NCBI RefSeq assembly: GCF_014284475.1
Contig: NZ_WJBC01000010.1
Location: 1 to 64,000 of the forward strand
From: Acetobacterium fimetarium
GTDB taxonomy: Bacteria; Bacillota; Clostridia; Eubacteriales; Eubacteriaceae
Reading direction: 5' to 3'
Length of the DNA: 64,000 bases
Shown: in pieces, positions 1 through 7,967 of the stretch
Position numbering within the stretch: the stretch's first letter is position 1
Layout of the letters: each line of letters starts with the position of its first letter
Translations under genes and position numbers: made by a program
Notes under the pieces: model-generated
What the model saw: the letters and a program-made list of their open reading frames with translations, nothing else
Told to the model about the DNA's origin: nothing
Databases searched by the model: none

Positions 1-18
1 TTTTTAATGAAGCCGTGC

Positions 19-85
19 AAAAAAATAGATTCATAATGAAAGATATAAGGAACCTTAATATCTTTCATTATGAATCTATTTTTTT
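19..85. repeat. Perfect 28-bp inverted repeat, long hairpin
   Basis: Positions 19-46 and 58-85 are exact reverse complements (28 bp), separated by 11 bases that themselves contain AAGG/CCTT. The outer ends are seven A and seven T, so the structure could act as a bidirectional terminator. A second small hairpin (GGGGC-GAA-GCCCC) follows at 89-100. The upstream gene lies outside the window, so the role is inferred; a miniature mobile element end is an alternative. Confidence 0.75.
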
Positions 86-218
86 ATGGGGCGAAGCCCC
101 AAACGGAGGCGCAGCGCTGGCTGCGACGGAGTTGCACGTCTTCATTTTACGGCAGTAATTTTAAAAGTCTGGTGGCGACTGACGCGAGGAGCTCAGATTA
201 TCGAGTTTCAGCGATTAT

Positions 219-265
219 CAAAAAAATCATACAGGTAATCACCGAGTCGCAATTATCTGTATGAT
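219..265 (-). terminator. Rho-independent terminator of the sigma factor operon
   Basis: The arms 227-240 and 252-265 pair over 14 bp with one G-U. On the minus strand they are followed by a T-run (the A-run at 220-226). It lies just past the stop of the zinc-ribbon gene at 282, so it ends the minus-strand operon. Confidence 0.75.
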
Positions 266-281
266 AGTTATTCTGCTGAAC

Positions 282-638
282 TTATTTCACCTGATATTTT
301 GTATTACAGGCTTTACAGTTGATCTCATATTTGTATGAATCAAGATTCTTTTCCAAAATTGTTACCAATGGAGATTTGTCTTCAGGACAACATAGACGAT
401 TCTTTATAGTTATCAATGATTGTTCGCTACTGATTTGGTCCGTATTTTCACCCGAAAACACAAGATGAACACTTCCGCAATTTCCGCATTTGCACTGATA
501 GACCAATCGAAAAAAGTCGTAAGTAACATAACACAGATAACCAATCGTCTTATTGCAACCATCACAATAAATCCAGCCACCGTAAGTATTGGCCAGTCGT
601 GTGTTTATCAATTTTTTATATTCTGGTATTCTTGCCAT
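282..638 (-). CDS. Zinc-ribbon-like hypothetical protein
   Basis: 118 residues, not recognised as a named family. It has several cysteine pairs: YCDGC near residue 24, CKCGNC near residue 49, a CC at about 83 and CKAC near 108. These suggest two zinc-binding ribbons. The start has GGAG seven bases upstream. It follows the sigma factor gene by 12 bases on the same strand, so the two are cotranscribed. A regulatory or accessory role to the sigma factor is possible, but nothing in the sequence proves it. No signal peptide or membrane segment is visible, so a cytoplasmic location is likely. Confidence 0.7.
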   Translation of the reverse strand: MARIPEYKKLINTRLANTYGGWIYCDGCNKTIGYLCYVTYDFFRLVYQCKCGNCGSVHLVFSGENTDQISSEQSLITIKNRLCCPEDKSPLVTILEKNLDSYKYEINCKACNTKYQVK

Positions 639-650
639 AGTGGTGCTCCA

Positions 651-1505
651 TTAAGCTCGCCCCATGATCGTCGCCATGTTTTCAGAGCGCAGTATTTTTT
701 GCAGAAAATCCATCGTCTTCCTGGGAGAATGATATCTGGGCAATTTGGCAAAAATAGCCGATTCCGTATCCATTTCTTCCATCGCCGCCAAATAGTCTAA
801 CGCAACAACTTCATCCACTTGTTCAAGTTGATGGTATTCTAAATTGGCAGGATTTAAGCGATGATTAGTAATGGCATAGCCAATCCGCTTTTGACAGTTG
901 CATTTTTCTGATGCCGCAAGACCGCAATATTGCTTCATAAAATCAGCCATTATTTGACGAATTCGTGATAAACGCTGGCGGTATGCTTCCGGGGATATTC
1001 CCAGAATCTCGCCGCTTGCCTTACTGTCTACTCTAAACATGATGCCCAAGATATAAATCAGCCGGCTTTCTGGGTCGAAACACTGGAGCATCACGTTGGT
1101 GCAGGACATTTTAAGTTCATGGGCCAAAATTTCCTCTTCTACGCCATTTGTCATACCTGGGTTATTCTTCAAAAATCCGGCCTCAATGTCCGCCCCATAA
1201 AACTCAAAGCTAAGTGGCGGTTGTTTTGCAAAAAATGATTTTTTGTAGTTCAGCAGGTAATTGGTTGCGATTCGATACACCCAAGTGGAGAACTCACTTT
1301 CTTTCCTGAAAGAGGACAAGCCCGTCATTATCTTGATTAGGATTTCCTGGGTAGCGTCCTCCGCATCATGGGGACTGCCGAGCATCCGTAATGACAGATT
1401 ATACACCATATCCTGCACACCGACGAGCAGGCTTTCCAATGCTCGCTTGTCACCATTTAGAGCCAGTTCAATTTTCTTATTTGTCTCATGTGTTTTGTTA
1501 TTCAT
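651..1505 (-). CDS. ECF-type RNA polymerase sigma factor with C-terminal extension
   Basis: 284 residues. Region 2 is visible at about residues 25-90 (DMVYNLSLRMLGSPHDAEDA, then the STWVYRIATNYLL segment). Region 4, a helix-turn-helix, lies at about 135-190 (SGEILGISPEAYRQRLSRIR). After region 4 comes an extension of roughly 90 residues containing a C-x-C pair (KCNCQKR), longer than a minimal ECF factor of about 190 residues. An in-frame ATG at 1517 exists, but the ATG at 1505 has GGAG at the right distance and is preferred. It would redirect RNA polymerase to a small regulon. No anti-sigma membrane protein is adjacent; the downstream zinc-ribbon protein is the only candidate partner. Confidence 0.85.
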   Translation of the reverse strand: MNNKTHETNKKIELALNGDKRALESLLVGVQDMVYNLSLRMLGSPHDAEDATQEILIKIMTGLSSFRKESEFSTWVYRIATNYLLNYKKSFFAKQPPLSFEFYGADIEAGFLKNNPGMTNGVEEEILAHELKMSCTNVMLQCFDPESRLIYILGIMFRVDSKASGEILGISPEAYRQRLSRIRQIMADFMKQYCGLAASEKCNCQKRIGYAITNHRLNPANLEYHQLEQVDEVVALDYLAAMEEMDTESAIFAKLPRYHSPRKTMDFLQKILRSENMATIMGRA

Positions 1506-1703
1506 ACTAATCTCCATTCTATCTAATTTTGCATTATACTAAATTAGACAAGTGATAATCATGAGTTGTGACAGAAATTTATAACTTTTTTTTATTCGTT
1601 TCGGGTTTGTTATGTGTGCTTCTATTTTAATGCTTTTTTTCTTCAGTGGCAATGCTTCCAGCTCCAGTTTATATTTCAGCGTCTAGACTGTCGTAGTTAA
1701 ACT

Positions 1704-1738
1704 AAAAAAGACAGGCCCATTTTTGGGGCCTGTCTTTT
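1704..1738 (-). terminator. Rho-independent terminator after queT
   Basis: The GACAGGCCC / GGGCCTGTC stem is flanked by A-run and T-run. It lies 22 bases beyond the queT stop codon and can work on both strands. The remaining stretch up to the sigma factor start (1506-1703) holds no gene that I can see. Confidence 0.85.
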
Positions 1739-1759
1739 AACGATATTAAACATCTTATT

Positions 1760-2254
1760 TTAGCTCTGATGAAAAATAACCCGACGCTTGTCCAGGGCGA
1801 AGTACAAAACGGTTCCCAGAACAACACATGAAATCATTTCACCAATACCGACAGTTCCCATCATGACTGGAATCGGCAGGGGAACACCATAACTGAATTT
1901 CAAAATAAACGGGACGACGATCATGTTGACAATGACAGGGGGAATGGTAACCAGCAGGGGATACTTGTGGTTTCGCAACTGGTAACTAATGACGGCCGCA
2001 ACGAGGGTTGCCAGACTGCCGAAGACAATATCAATCACGGTACAACCGGTTAAGAGATTGCTCAGGAGACAGCCGAGAAAAAGGCCAGGTATGGCTGCTG
2101 GTGTAAAGGCCGGCAGGACACAGAGCATTTCGGAGAGCCGAATTTGAATTTCGCCGCTGGCCAAACCCAATGAGCTGGACACAAAGGTCAGAACGACATA
2201 CATTGCAGCGATGACAGCTGCCTGGGTAATAAAGAGAACACCAATTTTTTTCAT
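1760..2254 (-). CDS. queT: QueT family queuosine-precursor transporter (ECF S component)
   Basis: 164 residues with about five or six hydrophobic segments. It carries the hallmark QueT stretch GEIQIRLSEMLCVLP near residue 33 and the GLFLGCLLSNLL loop. QueT proteins are substrate-binding S components of energy-coupling-factor transporters that import a queuosine precursor (preQ0/preQ1 class) for tRNA modification. No energising module is in the window, so it would share a common one. The gene is single, under a preQ1-I riboswitch candidate that overlaps its ribosome binding site, which supports the substrate independently of homology. Confidence 0.88.
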   Translation of the reverse strand: MKKIGVLFITQAAVIAAMYVVLTFVSSSLGLASGEIQIRLSEMLCVLPAFTPAAIPGLFLGCLLSNLLTGCTVIDIVFGSLATLVAAVISYQLRNHKYPLLVTIPPVIVNMIVVPFILKFSYGVPLPIPVMMGTVGIGEMISCVVLGTVLYFALDKRRVIFHQS

Positions 2255-2258
2255 AAAA

Positions 2259-2301
2259 CTCCTTTAGTTTTGTTTTACGTGTGGAAGGTCACGAACACAC
2301 G
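2259..2301 (-). promoter_or_regulatory. preQ1-I riboswitch candidate ahead of queT
   Basis: Read on the minus strand, a CGTGTG / CACACG stem encloses a 12-base loop starting TTC. It is followed by an A-rich tail TAAAACAAAACTAAAGGAG that runs into the ribosome binding site. This is the layout of the class I preQ1 aptamer, a hairpin whose A-rich tail forms a pseudoknot and masks the RBS. It suggests repression of translation when preQ1 is present. Confidence 0.72.
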
Positions 2302-2346
2302 AATAAATTGACTGAAAACAAGATGATTACATTTTCAGCACTTATT

Positions 2347-2375
2347 ACTATAACGGATATGTGTCATAATTGCAA
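2347..2375 (-). promoter_or_regulatory. Sigma-A promoter for queT
   Basis: Minus-strand TTGCAA and TATAGT boxes are 17 bp apart, placing transcription start about 40 bases before the riboswitch candidate. Confidence 0.6.
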
Positions 2376-2426
2376 GAAAAATTGAAAAGTTCATGACTGC
2401 TCGCCAGCCCAACCTTTGAATAAACA

Positions 2427-2455
2427 TTGATTTATTAAGCTTTATTTAGTATGAT
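2427..2455 (+). promoter_or_regulatory. Sigma-A promoter for the cysteine synthase-like operon
   Basis: TTGATT and TATGAT boxes with a 17-bp spacer, about 80 bases before the start codon of the first gene. Together with the minus-strand queT promoter they form a divergent control region. Confidence 0.55.
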
Positions 2456-2536
2456 TATATTTGAAAAAAAGTACAAAAAGTTCAGGATTAAAGCAATCTC
2501 AAGCGACGAGAGAATAACGAGTGAAGGACAGGGTTG

Positions 2537-3544
2537 ATGGAAACAGAACAAAAATTCGCAGAATTAGAGAAGCTCATCGGAAATACTCCCATGTTAAAGA
2601 TCAATATTTTATATCAAGGACAACCACGTTGTGTTTATGCAAAAGCAGAACATTATAATTTGACAGGAAGTCTGAAAGATCGGGTGGCCTTGCATATTTT
2701 AAAAAAAGCATATGAAAAAGGAGAAATATACGAGGGGGAAACCATCGTTGAGGCAACAAGCGGAAATACCGGGATTTCTTTTGCTGCCATTGGTGCATGT
2801 TTAGGACATCCGGTTGTAATTTATATGCCGGATTGGATGAGCGATGAGCGAAAAAACCTCATTAAAGGCTTTGGCGGAGAAGTTCGCCTGGTGTCAAAAG
2901 AAGAAGGTGGCTTTTTAGGAAGTATCGCCCAGTCAGAGGCGTTGGCTGCAGAGGGACATGCATTTTTACCCTGTCAATTTTCCAATCAGGAGAACACACA
3001 GGCACAGTACGAGAGTACTGCAGCGGAAATGGAAGCCCAATTGAACAAGTTTCACGTGAAACCTCAGGCGTTGGTTGCCGGCGTTGGAACTGGCGGTACC
3101 ATTATGGGATTAGCCAAATATTTCAAGGAAAAGAATCCGGCAATTAAAGGACATCCTTTGGAACCGGCTACTTCACCAACCTTATCAACCGGATATCGCG
3201 TGGGAAAACATCGAATCCAGGGCATTTCAGATGAATTTGTCCCGGATCTCATTAAACTGGACGAATTGGATGAAGTTATCGCCGTGAACGATGGAGATGC
3301 CATTATCATGGCTCAGAGACTTTCCCGAGAGTTGGGCTTAGGGGTTGGAATTTCTTCAGGAGCTAATTTCCTGGGTTCCATCATCGCCCAGAATTTGCTG
3401 GGTGATCCGCAAGCCGTTGTGGCTACTGTCTTCCCGGATGACAACAAAAAATATCTGAGTACCGACTATGTTAACGAAGAACCCATGAAGGCACACTATT
3501 TATCCAGGAACATCGAACTTTTGGATTATGAAGTCTGCAGATAA
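2537..3544 (+). CDS. Cysteine synthase-like PLP enzyme
   Basis: 335 residues from the ATG at 2537, which has AAGGA eight bases upstream; a TTG at 2534 is an alternative. This is a fold-type II pyridoxal-phosphate enzyme of the O-acetylserine sulfhydrylase / cystathionine beta-synthase group. The Schiff-base lysine is K47 in NLTGSLKDR, the phosphate/asparagine loop is TSGNTG at 74-79, a glycine-rich phosphate cup GVGTGGT lies near 185, and SSGAN near 272. The usual GGSVKDR around the lysine is GSLKDR here, so the exact substrate (O-acetylserine, O-phosphoserine or another) is uncertain. First gene of an operon with methylglyoxal synthase. Confidence 0.85.
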   Translation: METEQKFAELEKLIGNTPMLKINILYQGQPRCVYAKAEHYNLTGSLKDRVALHILKKAYEKGEIYEGETIVEATSGNTGISFAAIGACLGHPVVIYMPDWMSDERKNLIKGFGGEVRLVSKEEGGFLGSIAQSEALAAEGHAFLPCQFSNQENTQAQYESTAAEMEAQLNKFHVKPQALVAGVGTGGTIMGLAKYFKEKNPAIKGHPLEPATSPTLSTGYRVGKHRIQGISDEFVPDLIKLDELDEVIAVNDGDAIIMAQRLSRELGLGVGISSGANFLGSIIAQNLLGDPQAVVATVFPDDNKKYLSTDYVNEEPMKAHYLSRNIELLDYEVCR

Positions 3545-3587
3545 AATGCAGGTGGACAATAAATATTGAAAGGTTAAGGAGAGTAGA

Positions 3588-4058
3588 ATGGAAGATAACT
3601 ATGTTGATGTAATCATCGAAAAAACAAAAAAAATAGCGTTGATTGCTCACGATGGAAAGAAAGCTGAACTATTGGATTGGGTTATTAAAAATAAAGAAAT
3701 ACTGCAAACCCATTTTTTATGCGGTACAGGAACCACGGGACGCCTTATCCAGGAAAAAACCGGACTGCCAGTAAAAATTTTTAAAAGTGGACCGCTCGGC
3801 GGTGATCAGCAGATTGGCGCGCAAATTGTTGATGGTGAGGTTAATATGCTCATTTTCATCTGGGACCCGCTGGAAGCTCAACCCCATGACCCCGATATTA
3901 AAGCATTGCTGAGAATTGCCACGGTTTATGATATCCCGGTAGCCAACAACCTGGCAACGGCTGATTTTATGATTCATTCACGATTTATGAGTGAGGAATA
4001 CGTGCATCCGATTGAGGATTACAGTAAAAAAATACAAAAACGAGTTGAAAACTACTAA
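3588..4058 (+). CDS. mgsA: Methylglyoxal synthase
   Basis: 156 residues, normal length. It converts dihydroxyacetone phosphate to methylglyoxal and phosphate, a bypass of lower glycolysis used when phosphate is short or triose phosphate accumulates. Family signatures are all present: H21-D22-x-K24, the phosphate loop GTTG at 48-51, SGPLGGDQQIGA at 67-78 containing catalytic D73, and PHDPD at 99-103. The start follows AAGGAGAG. Cytosolic. It is the second gene of the operon after the cysteine synthase-like enzyme; why these are linked is not evident from the sequence. Confidence 0.95.
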   Translation: MEDNYVDVIIEKTKKIALIAHDGKKAELLDWVIKNKEILQTHFLCGTGTTGRLIQEKTGLPVKIFKSGPLGGDQQIGAQIVDGEVNMLIFIWDPLEAQPHDPDIKALLRIATVYDIPVANNLATADFMIHSRFMSEEYVHPIEDYSKKIQKRVENY

Positions 4059-4074
4059 ATAGAAAGAGGAAAAA

Positions 4075-4326
4075 ATGACATACAGATATAAACCCCAAGG
4101 CGTTTGTCCCCAGGAAATTGATTTTGAGTTAGAAGGTGATACCATCATAGATTTATCCTTTGTGGGTGGTTGCAGCGGTAACTTAAAAGCGTTATCCATT
4201 ATGATCAAGGGGAAAACAGTTGACGAAATCAGCAACTTGTTTAAAGGCCACACCTGTGGAAAGAAGACGAGTTCATGTATGGATCAATTGGCAATCGCTT
4301 TAGAGGAAGCGCAAAAGACAGCATGA
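4075..4326 (+). CDS. TSCPD-domain protein
   Basis: 83 residues. It matches the short single-domain TSCPD proteins, a domain otherwise found at the C-terminus of some ribonucleotide reductases. It contains YKPQGVCPQEIDFEL at the start, GGCSGNLKAL near residue 35 and a cysteine pair around HTCGKKTSSC near 64. The conserved cysteines suggest a metal or redox site, but the function is not established. It has its own AAAGAGGA ribosome binding site. Its TGA overlaps the ATG of the next gene (ATGA), so the two are translationally coupled. Confidence 0.8.
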   Translation: MTYRYKPQGVCPQEIDFELEGDTIIDLSFVGGCSGNLKALSIMIKGKTVDEISNLFKGHTCGKKTSSCMDQLAIALEEAQKTA

Positions 4327-4529
4327 TGAACGGACAAAAAAGAAGTGACGTAAAAATTGGTGCCTTGGTCGATATAGTATTGAAGGCGGATCAGAGAACT
4401 GGAAAATTAACCCAGGGGCGGGTTGGCCGCTTATTAACCAAAAGCCCGAATCATCCCCATGGGATAAAGGTAATGCTAACCGACGGACAGGTTGGACGGG
4501 TTGCAAAAATATACGAAGAAGAAAAATAA
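4323..4529 (+). CDS. YwbE family protein
   Basis: 68 residues from the ATG at 4323 (ATG at 4326 is equally possible). It closely resembles Bacillus YwbE: DVKIGALVDIVLKADQRTGK followed by HPHGIKVMLTDGQVGRV. The family is a small beta-rich protein with no known activity. It overlaps the preceding stop codon in an ATGA arrangement and is the last gene of the operon, followed by a terminator. Confidence 0.85.
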   Translation: MMNGQKRSDVKIGALVDIVLKADQRTGKLTQGRVGRLLTKSPNHPHGIKVMLTDGQVGRVAKIYEEEK

Positions 4530-4548
4530 TAAAGGTTTGTAAGGCAGA

Positions 4549-4592
4549 CAAAGCTACTGATTTGAAACATAATCGGTAGCTTTGTTTTTTAT
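4549..4592 (+). terminator. Rho-independent terminator after ywbE
   Basis: A CAAAGCTACTGATT / AATCGGTAGCTTTG stem is followed by a T-rich run. The 200 bases from here to the next start codon are AT-rich and hold no recognisable gene. Confidence 0.85.
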
Positions 4593-4790
4593 TTGTGCAA
4601 TAAAAAGAATAAGATTAATTGACATAAAAGAGGTTGTAATATAAAATTGCATATAACTAAAAAGAACTAAACACAATAAAACATAATAAAAAAAGAAAAT
4701 AATACATATTGCTTAATGTGCTATAGAAACAATGAAGTTAAAAAAAGAAGTATGATTATAAATATAGGCTAATAATGGAGGAGAAGTTAA

Positions 4791-5996
4791 ATGTATAAAA
4801 AACCAGATTTTGAGCCAAGTAGAGATGAAATGTTGAGAATCCTTGAAAATAAGATTAAACCGATGTCAGAAGATGAAACAGTATCGGTAGTAACATCACT
4901 GGGAAGAATATGTGCTGAGGATGTTTATGCGAAAAATACTCTTCCCAATAAACCGGTCAGTGCACGCGACGGCATAGCCGTGCATTTTTCCGATTTTTCA
5001 AAAGGAATTCCTGATACTTCAGACTGGAAAGATAAAAAAGAATATTGTTTTAGCAATACTGGGGTTGCTATAAGTGACGACTATGACACGGTTATCACGA
5101 TTGAAAATGTTGAATTTGATAAATCAGGAAAGGTAAGACTTTTATCGATTCCTGAAAAGTGCGGGGAAGGTGTTGGTGTTGAAGGGGGGCAAGTGAAAGA
5201 GGGAGAACTGCTAGTCTACACTGGCGAGAGAATCAGTCCATCCTTAATCGGAATCCTTCTCACCGGTGGGATCACAAGTATCAAGGTTCTATCAAAACCG
5301 AAGGTCGCATTTATACCGACGGGGGATGAATTGGTGCCGGCCGGTTATCAGACCCCGCCAGGAAAAAATGTGGAGTCGAACAGTCAGATGCTGAAAGCAT
5401 ATATTAATGAATGCGGAGGCGAAGCGATTCTGTATCCCATTATTCCGGATGTGATGGAAAAACTGAAAGAAGCGATTCTGTCAGCCGTTGCCGTCGCGGA
5501 TCTGGTTTTGATCTGTGCAGGTTCGTCAAAAGGCAACAAGGATTTCACAATCGAACTGCTGGAAAGCATTGGCAATGTCATGGTCTATGAACTGGGTCAT
5601 GGACCGGGAAAACACTGCAGTCTAGCTTATTCCGGCAATACGCCCATTATCGGCTTGCCGGGTCCGCCAATGGGGGCAGATCTTACGGCCGCATTATATG
5701 TAAAAAATGCCATGCGTCTCATGCAGATGCAACCAGTGCAGTCGCCATATCAAATCATTGCAATGCTTGAGGAAGATATAAATGGACGCAAGATTGATTT
5801 TGTTAGTTTTATGAGAGTGTTTATTAAAGATGGCCAATATTATGCTAGACCGGTTGAGCTACAGGGGAAAACACGGGCAGAAGTTAATCACCTCCAAAAT
5901 GGACAGTTTTATTTAGAGAAGGGATCCAGTATTAAAGCGGGAACGATGATTTCTGTAGAAATGCGGTATCCAAAAGAATATATTACAGAGGAATAA
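4791..5996 (+). CDS. Divergent MoeA-like molybdopterin transferase paralogue
   Basis: 401 residues, same length as MoeA. MoeA inserts molybdate or tungstate into adenylated molybdopterin. MoeA landmarks are visible: SARDGIAVHF near residue 58 (canonical DGYAV), PTGDELVPAG near 177, the SNSQMLKAYI segment near 200, and GLPGPPMGA near 288. Key loops depart from the canon: SGGxSVGD-type is AGSSKGNKD (about residue 244) and GLPGNPVSA is GLPGPPMGA. This may be a specialised paralogue and not the housekeeping insertase. It precedes a FecCD-type importer by 29 bases, so its job is probably tied to the imported ligand. Good RBS (GGAGGAGA). Confidence 0.8.
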   Translation: MYKKPDFEPSRDEMLRILENKIKPMSEDETVSVVTSLGRICAEDVYAKNTLPNKPVSARDGIAVHFSDFSKGIPDTSDWKDKKEYCFSNTGVAISDDYDTVITIENVEFDKSGKVRLLSIPEKCGEGVGVEGGQVKEGELLVYTGERISPSLIGILLTGGITSIKVLSKPKVAFIPTGDELVPAGYQTPPGKNVESNSQMLKAYINECGGEAILYPIIPDVMEKLKEAILSAVAVADLVLICAGSSKGNKDFTIELLESIGNVMVYELGHGPGKHCSLAYSGNTPIIGLPGPPMGADLTAALYVKNAMRLMQMQPVQSPYQIIAMLEEDINGRKIDFVSFMRVFIKDGQYYARPVELQGKTRAEVNHLQNGQFYLEKGSSIKAGTMISVEMRYPKEYITEE

Positions 5997-6025
5997 TAAT
6001 GTGAAATGGAAGAAAGGAGTATCGT

Positions 6026-7105
6026 GTGATAAATCTGGAATCAAGCAGCAAGTCGATCCCCATAGATAAACCAAAAGCGCAAATATCTGCGGTTTGGGAT
6101 GCCCATAAAATAATTTGTCTTTTAATTATATTATTCTTGGCTGCGTTTTTAATCTCGTTGTCTATCGGACGTTTTCATGTACCACTCATTCAAGTTGTTA
6201 AAATATTGATTTCACAAGTAGTCCCAACAGGCATGGAGGTCACCTGGACAGAGCAGATGGAAAATGTGATCATTAATATTCGATTGCCACGATTAGTGGG
6301 GGCTTCATTGGTGGGTGGTGCACTGGCATTGTCTGGTGCGACCTATCAGGGAATATTTAAAAATCCACTGGTTTCACCTGATTTACTTGGTGTTTCCAAT
6401 GGAGCTTGTGTTGGTGCGGCTGTTGCAATTCTTCTTGGTTTTCCGTCATTGGCGATTCAGGGTTTTGCGTTATTGACCGGCCTTTTGGCAGTATTGATTT
6501 CAACCAGTATTCCTAGATTCTTCAAGAACAATTCGTCACTGATGCTGGTGCTGGGTGGGGTGATCGTATCTGGTTTTATGAGTTCGTTGCTCGGGATTAC
6601 CAAGTACGTTGCTGATCCGGATAATCAGTTGGCCGCGATTGTTTACTGGACGATGGGCTCCTTTGCCACGACAAATATGAATCAGGTGCTTTTGGTGATG
6701 CCGGCTATCCTAAGCGTGATGGCTATTCTGCTACTGATGCGCTGGAGGATCAATCTGTTGTCTTTGGGTGATAAGGAGGCAAGATCTCTGGGTGTCAATA
6801 TTCGAAAAACACGTGGTCTGGCAATCTTTTGTGCTACTATCCTCACGGCGTGCGCGGTCTGTCTATGTGGCACCATTGGGTGGGTTGGTTTGATTATTCC
6901 TCATTTTGGCAGACTGATTATTGGGCACGACAACCGCTATTTACTTCCGATTTCCACAATTATTGGGGCGGTATTTATGATTGTTGTGGATACGATTGCG
7001 AGAAATCTGACCGGCAGTGAAATCCCTTTAAGTATCATCACCGGACTACTGGGTGCGCCGCTATTTGTCTGGTTACTTGCTCGTCAGAAAGTGAGGATCA
7101 GTTGA
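6026..7105 (+). CDS. FecCD/BtuC-type ABC importer permease, copy 1
   Basis: 359 residues with about nine or ten membrane segments after a cytoplasmic N-terminus of roughly 25 residues. FecCD family marks are clear: RLPRLVGASLVGGALALSGA near residue 90, NPLVSPDLLGVSNGA near 118, and GTIGWVGLIIPHFGR near 282, the cytoplasmic coupling region. This family moves iron-siderophores, heme, cobalamin and, in the MolB subgroup, molybdate/tungstate. The GTG start has AAAGGAG upstream. It overlaps the ATPase gene by one base. The MoeA-like neighbour makes an oxyanion or metal ligand attractive, but the sequence does not fix the substrate. Confidence 0.9.
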   Translation: MINLESSSKSIPIDKPKAQISAVWDAHKIICLLIILFLAAFLISLSIGRFHVPLIQVVKILISQVVPTGMEVTWTEQMENVIINIRLPRLVGASLVGGALALSGATYQGIFKNPLVSPDLLGVSNGACVGAAVAILLGFPSLAIQGFALLTGLLAVLISTSIPRFFKNNSSLMLVLGGVIVSGFMSSLLGITKYVADPDNQLAAIVYWTMGSFATTNMNQVLLVMPAILSVMAILLLMRWRINLLSLGDKEARSLGVNIRKTRGLAIFCATILTACAVCLCGTIGWVGLIIPHFGRLIIGHDNRYLLPISTIIGAVFMIVVDTIARNLTGSEIPLSIITGLLGAPLFVWLLARQKVRIS

Positions 7106-7929
7106 TGTGTGATGACGCAATTCTTGAAGTGAAAAACCTTTCTTACTCCTATGACGGAGAAAAAAAGATATTTTCCAATATTGATTTCAAACTGCATAAG
7201 GGCGAGGTCCTTGTTATTTTAGGCGCCAACGGCGCAGGCAAATCCACGCTGCTTGACTGTATAAGCAATATGCTGACCCCAACAAGGGGAGAGATTCTAC
7301 TAAAAGGGAAGAACATTGCGAAATATGCAATTAACGATGTAGCTAAGATAATGGGTTACGTCCCGCAAATTTCTGTTCCAACGTTTTCCTACACAGTCAG
7401 GGATTATATCGTCATGGGTCGCGCACCCCACATGGGGATTCTCAACGTCCCTGGTCCGGCTGAATATGACAAGGTGGATGAGGTCATGAAAGATATGTGG
7501 ATCAGTAATTTAGCTGATAAAATTTACGCTAACATCAGCGGAGGTGAACGCCAACAGGCACAGATAGCACGTATTCTGGTCCAGGAGACGGATATCATTT
7601 TGTTGGATGAGCCGACTAATCATCTGGATTACGGCAATCAGTTGAAAATTATCGAGATTATTTCTCAACTGGCCAGGAATCGCGGGTTGACGGTGGTGTT
7701 GACATCCCATATACCGGATCACGCGATCATGATCGATGAAAAAGTTGGAATTCTGGATAACCTGGGGCATATGAGGGTTGGTCCGGTAAAAGAAGTAATC
7801 TCGGAGGCGTCTCTGAAGGCGCTCTACCATACGGATTTGCATTTGGTCTATATTGACGAACTTAAACGGGTCGCCTGCGTAGCCGGAAAATTGAATGATG
7901 AGAATCGGAAGCAATTCCGTTCCATATAA
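7105..7929 (+). CDS. FecE/BtuD-type ABC importer ATPase, copy 1
   Basis: 274 residues from the ATG at 7105, which overlaps the permease stop (TGATG) and has GAGGAT seven bases upstream; TTG at 7102 is an alternative. Walker A is GANGAGKST near residue 40, Q-loop YVPQ near 88, signature ISGGERQQ near 145, Walker B IILLDEPT near 166, and the switch histidine in LTSHIPDH. It drives import through the adjacent permease. Complete and typical for iron-complex/cobalamin-type importers. Confidence 0.92.
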   Translation: MCDDAILEVKNLSYSYDGEKKIFSNIDFKLHKGEVLVILGANGAGKSTLLDCISNMLTPTRGEILLKGKNIAKYAINDVAKIMGYVPQISVPTFSYTVRDYIVMGRAPHMGILNVPGPAEYDKVDEVMKDMWISNLADKIYANISGGERQQAQIARILVQETDIILLDEPTNHLDYGNQLKIIEIISQLARNRGLTVVLTSHIPDHAIMIDEKVGILDNLGHMRVGPVKEVISEASLKALYHTDLHLVYIDELKRVACVAGKLNDENRKQFRSI

Positions 7930-7967
7930 ATTAAATGAAAGAGAGATTACATTAAATGGAGAAAAAA

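Noticed and set aside
70-264. A 64-residue plus-strand ORF starting in the long hairpin
   Set aside because: It overlaps the inverted repeat and the minus-strand terminator and has no RBS; a chance frame.
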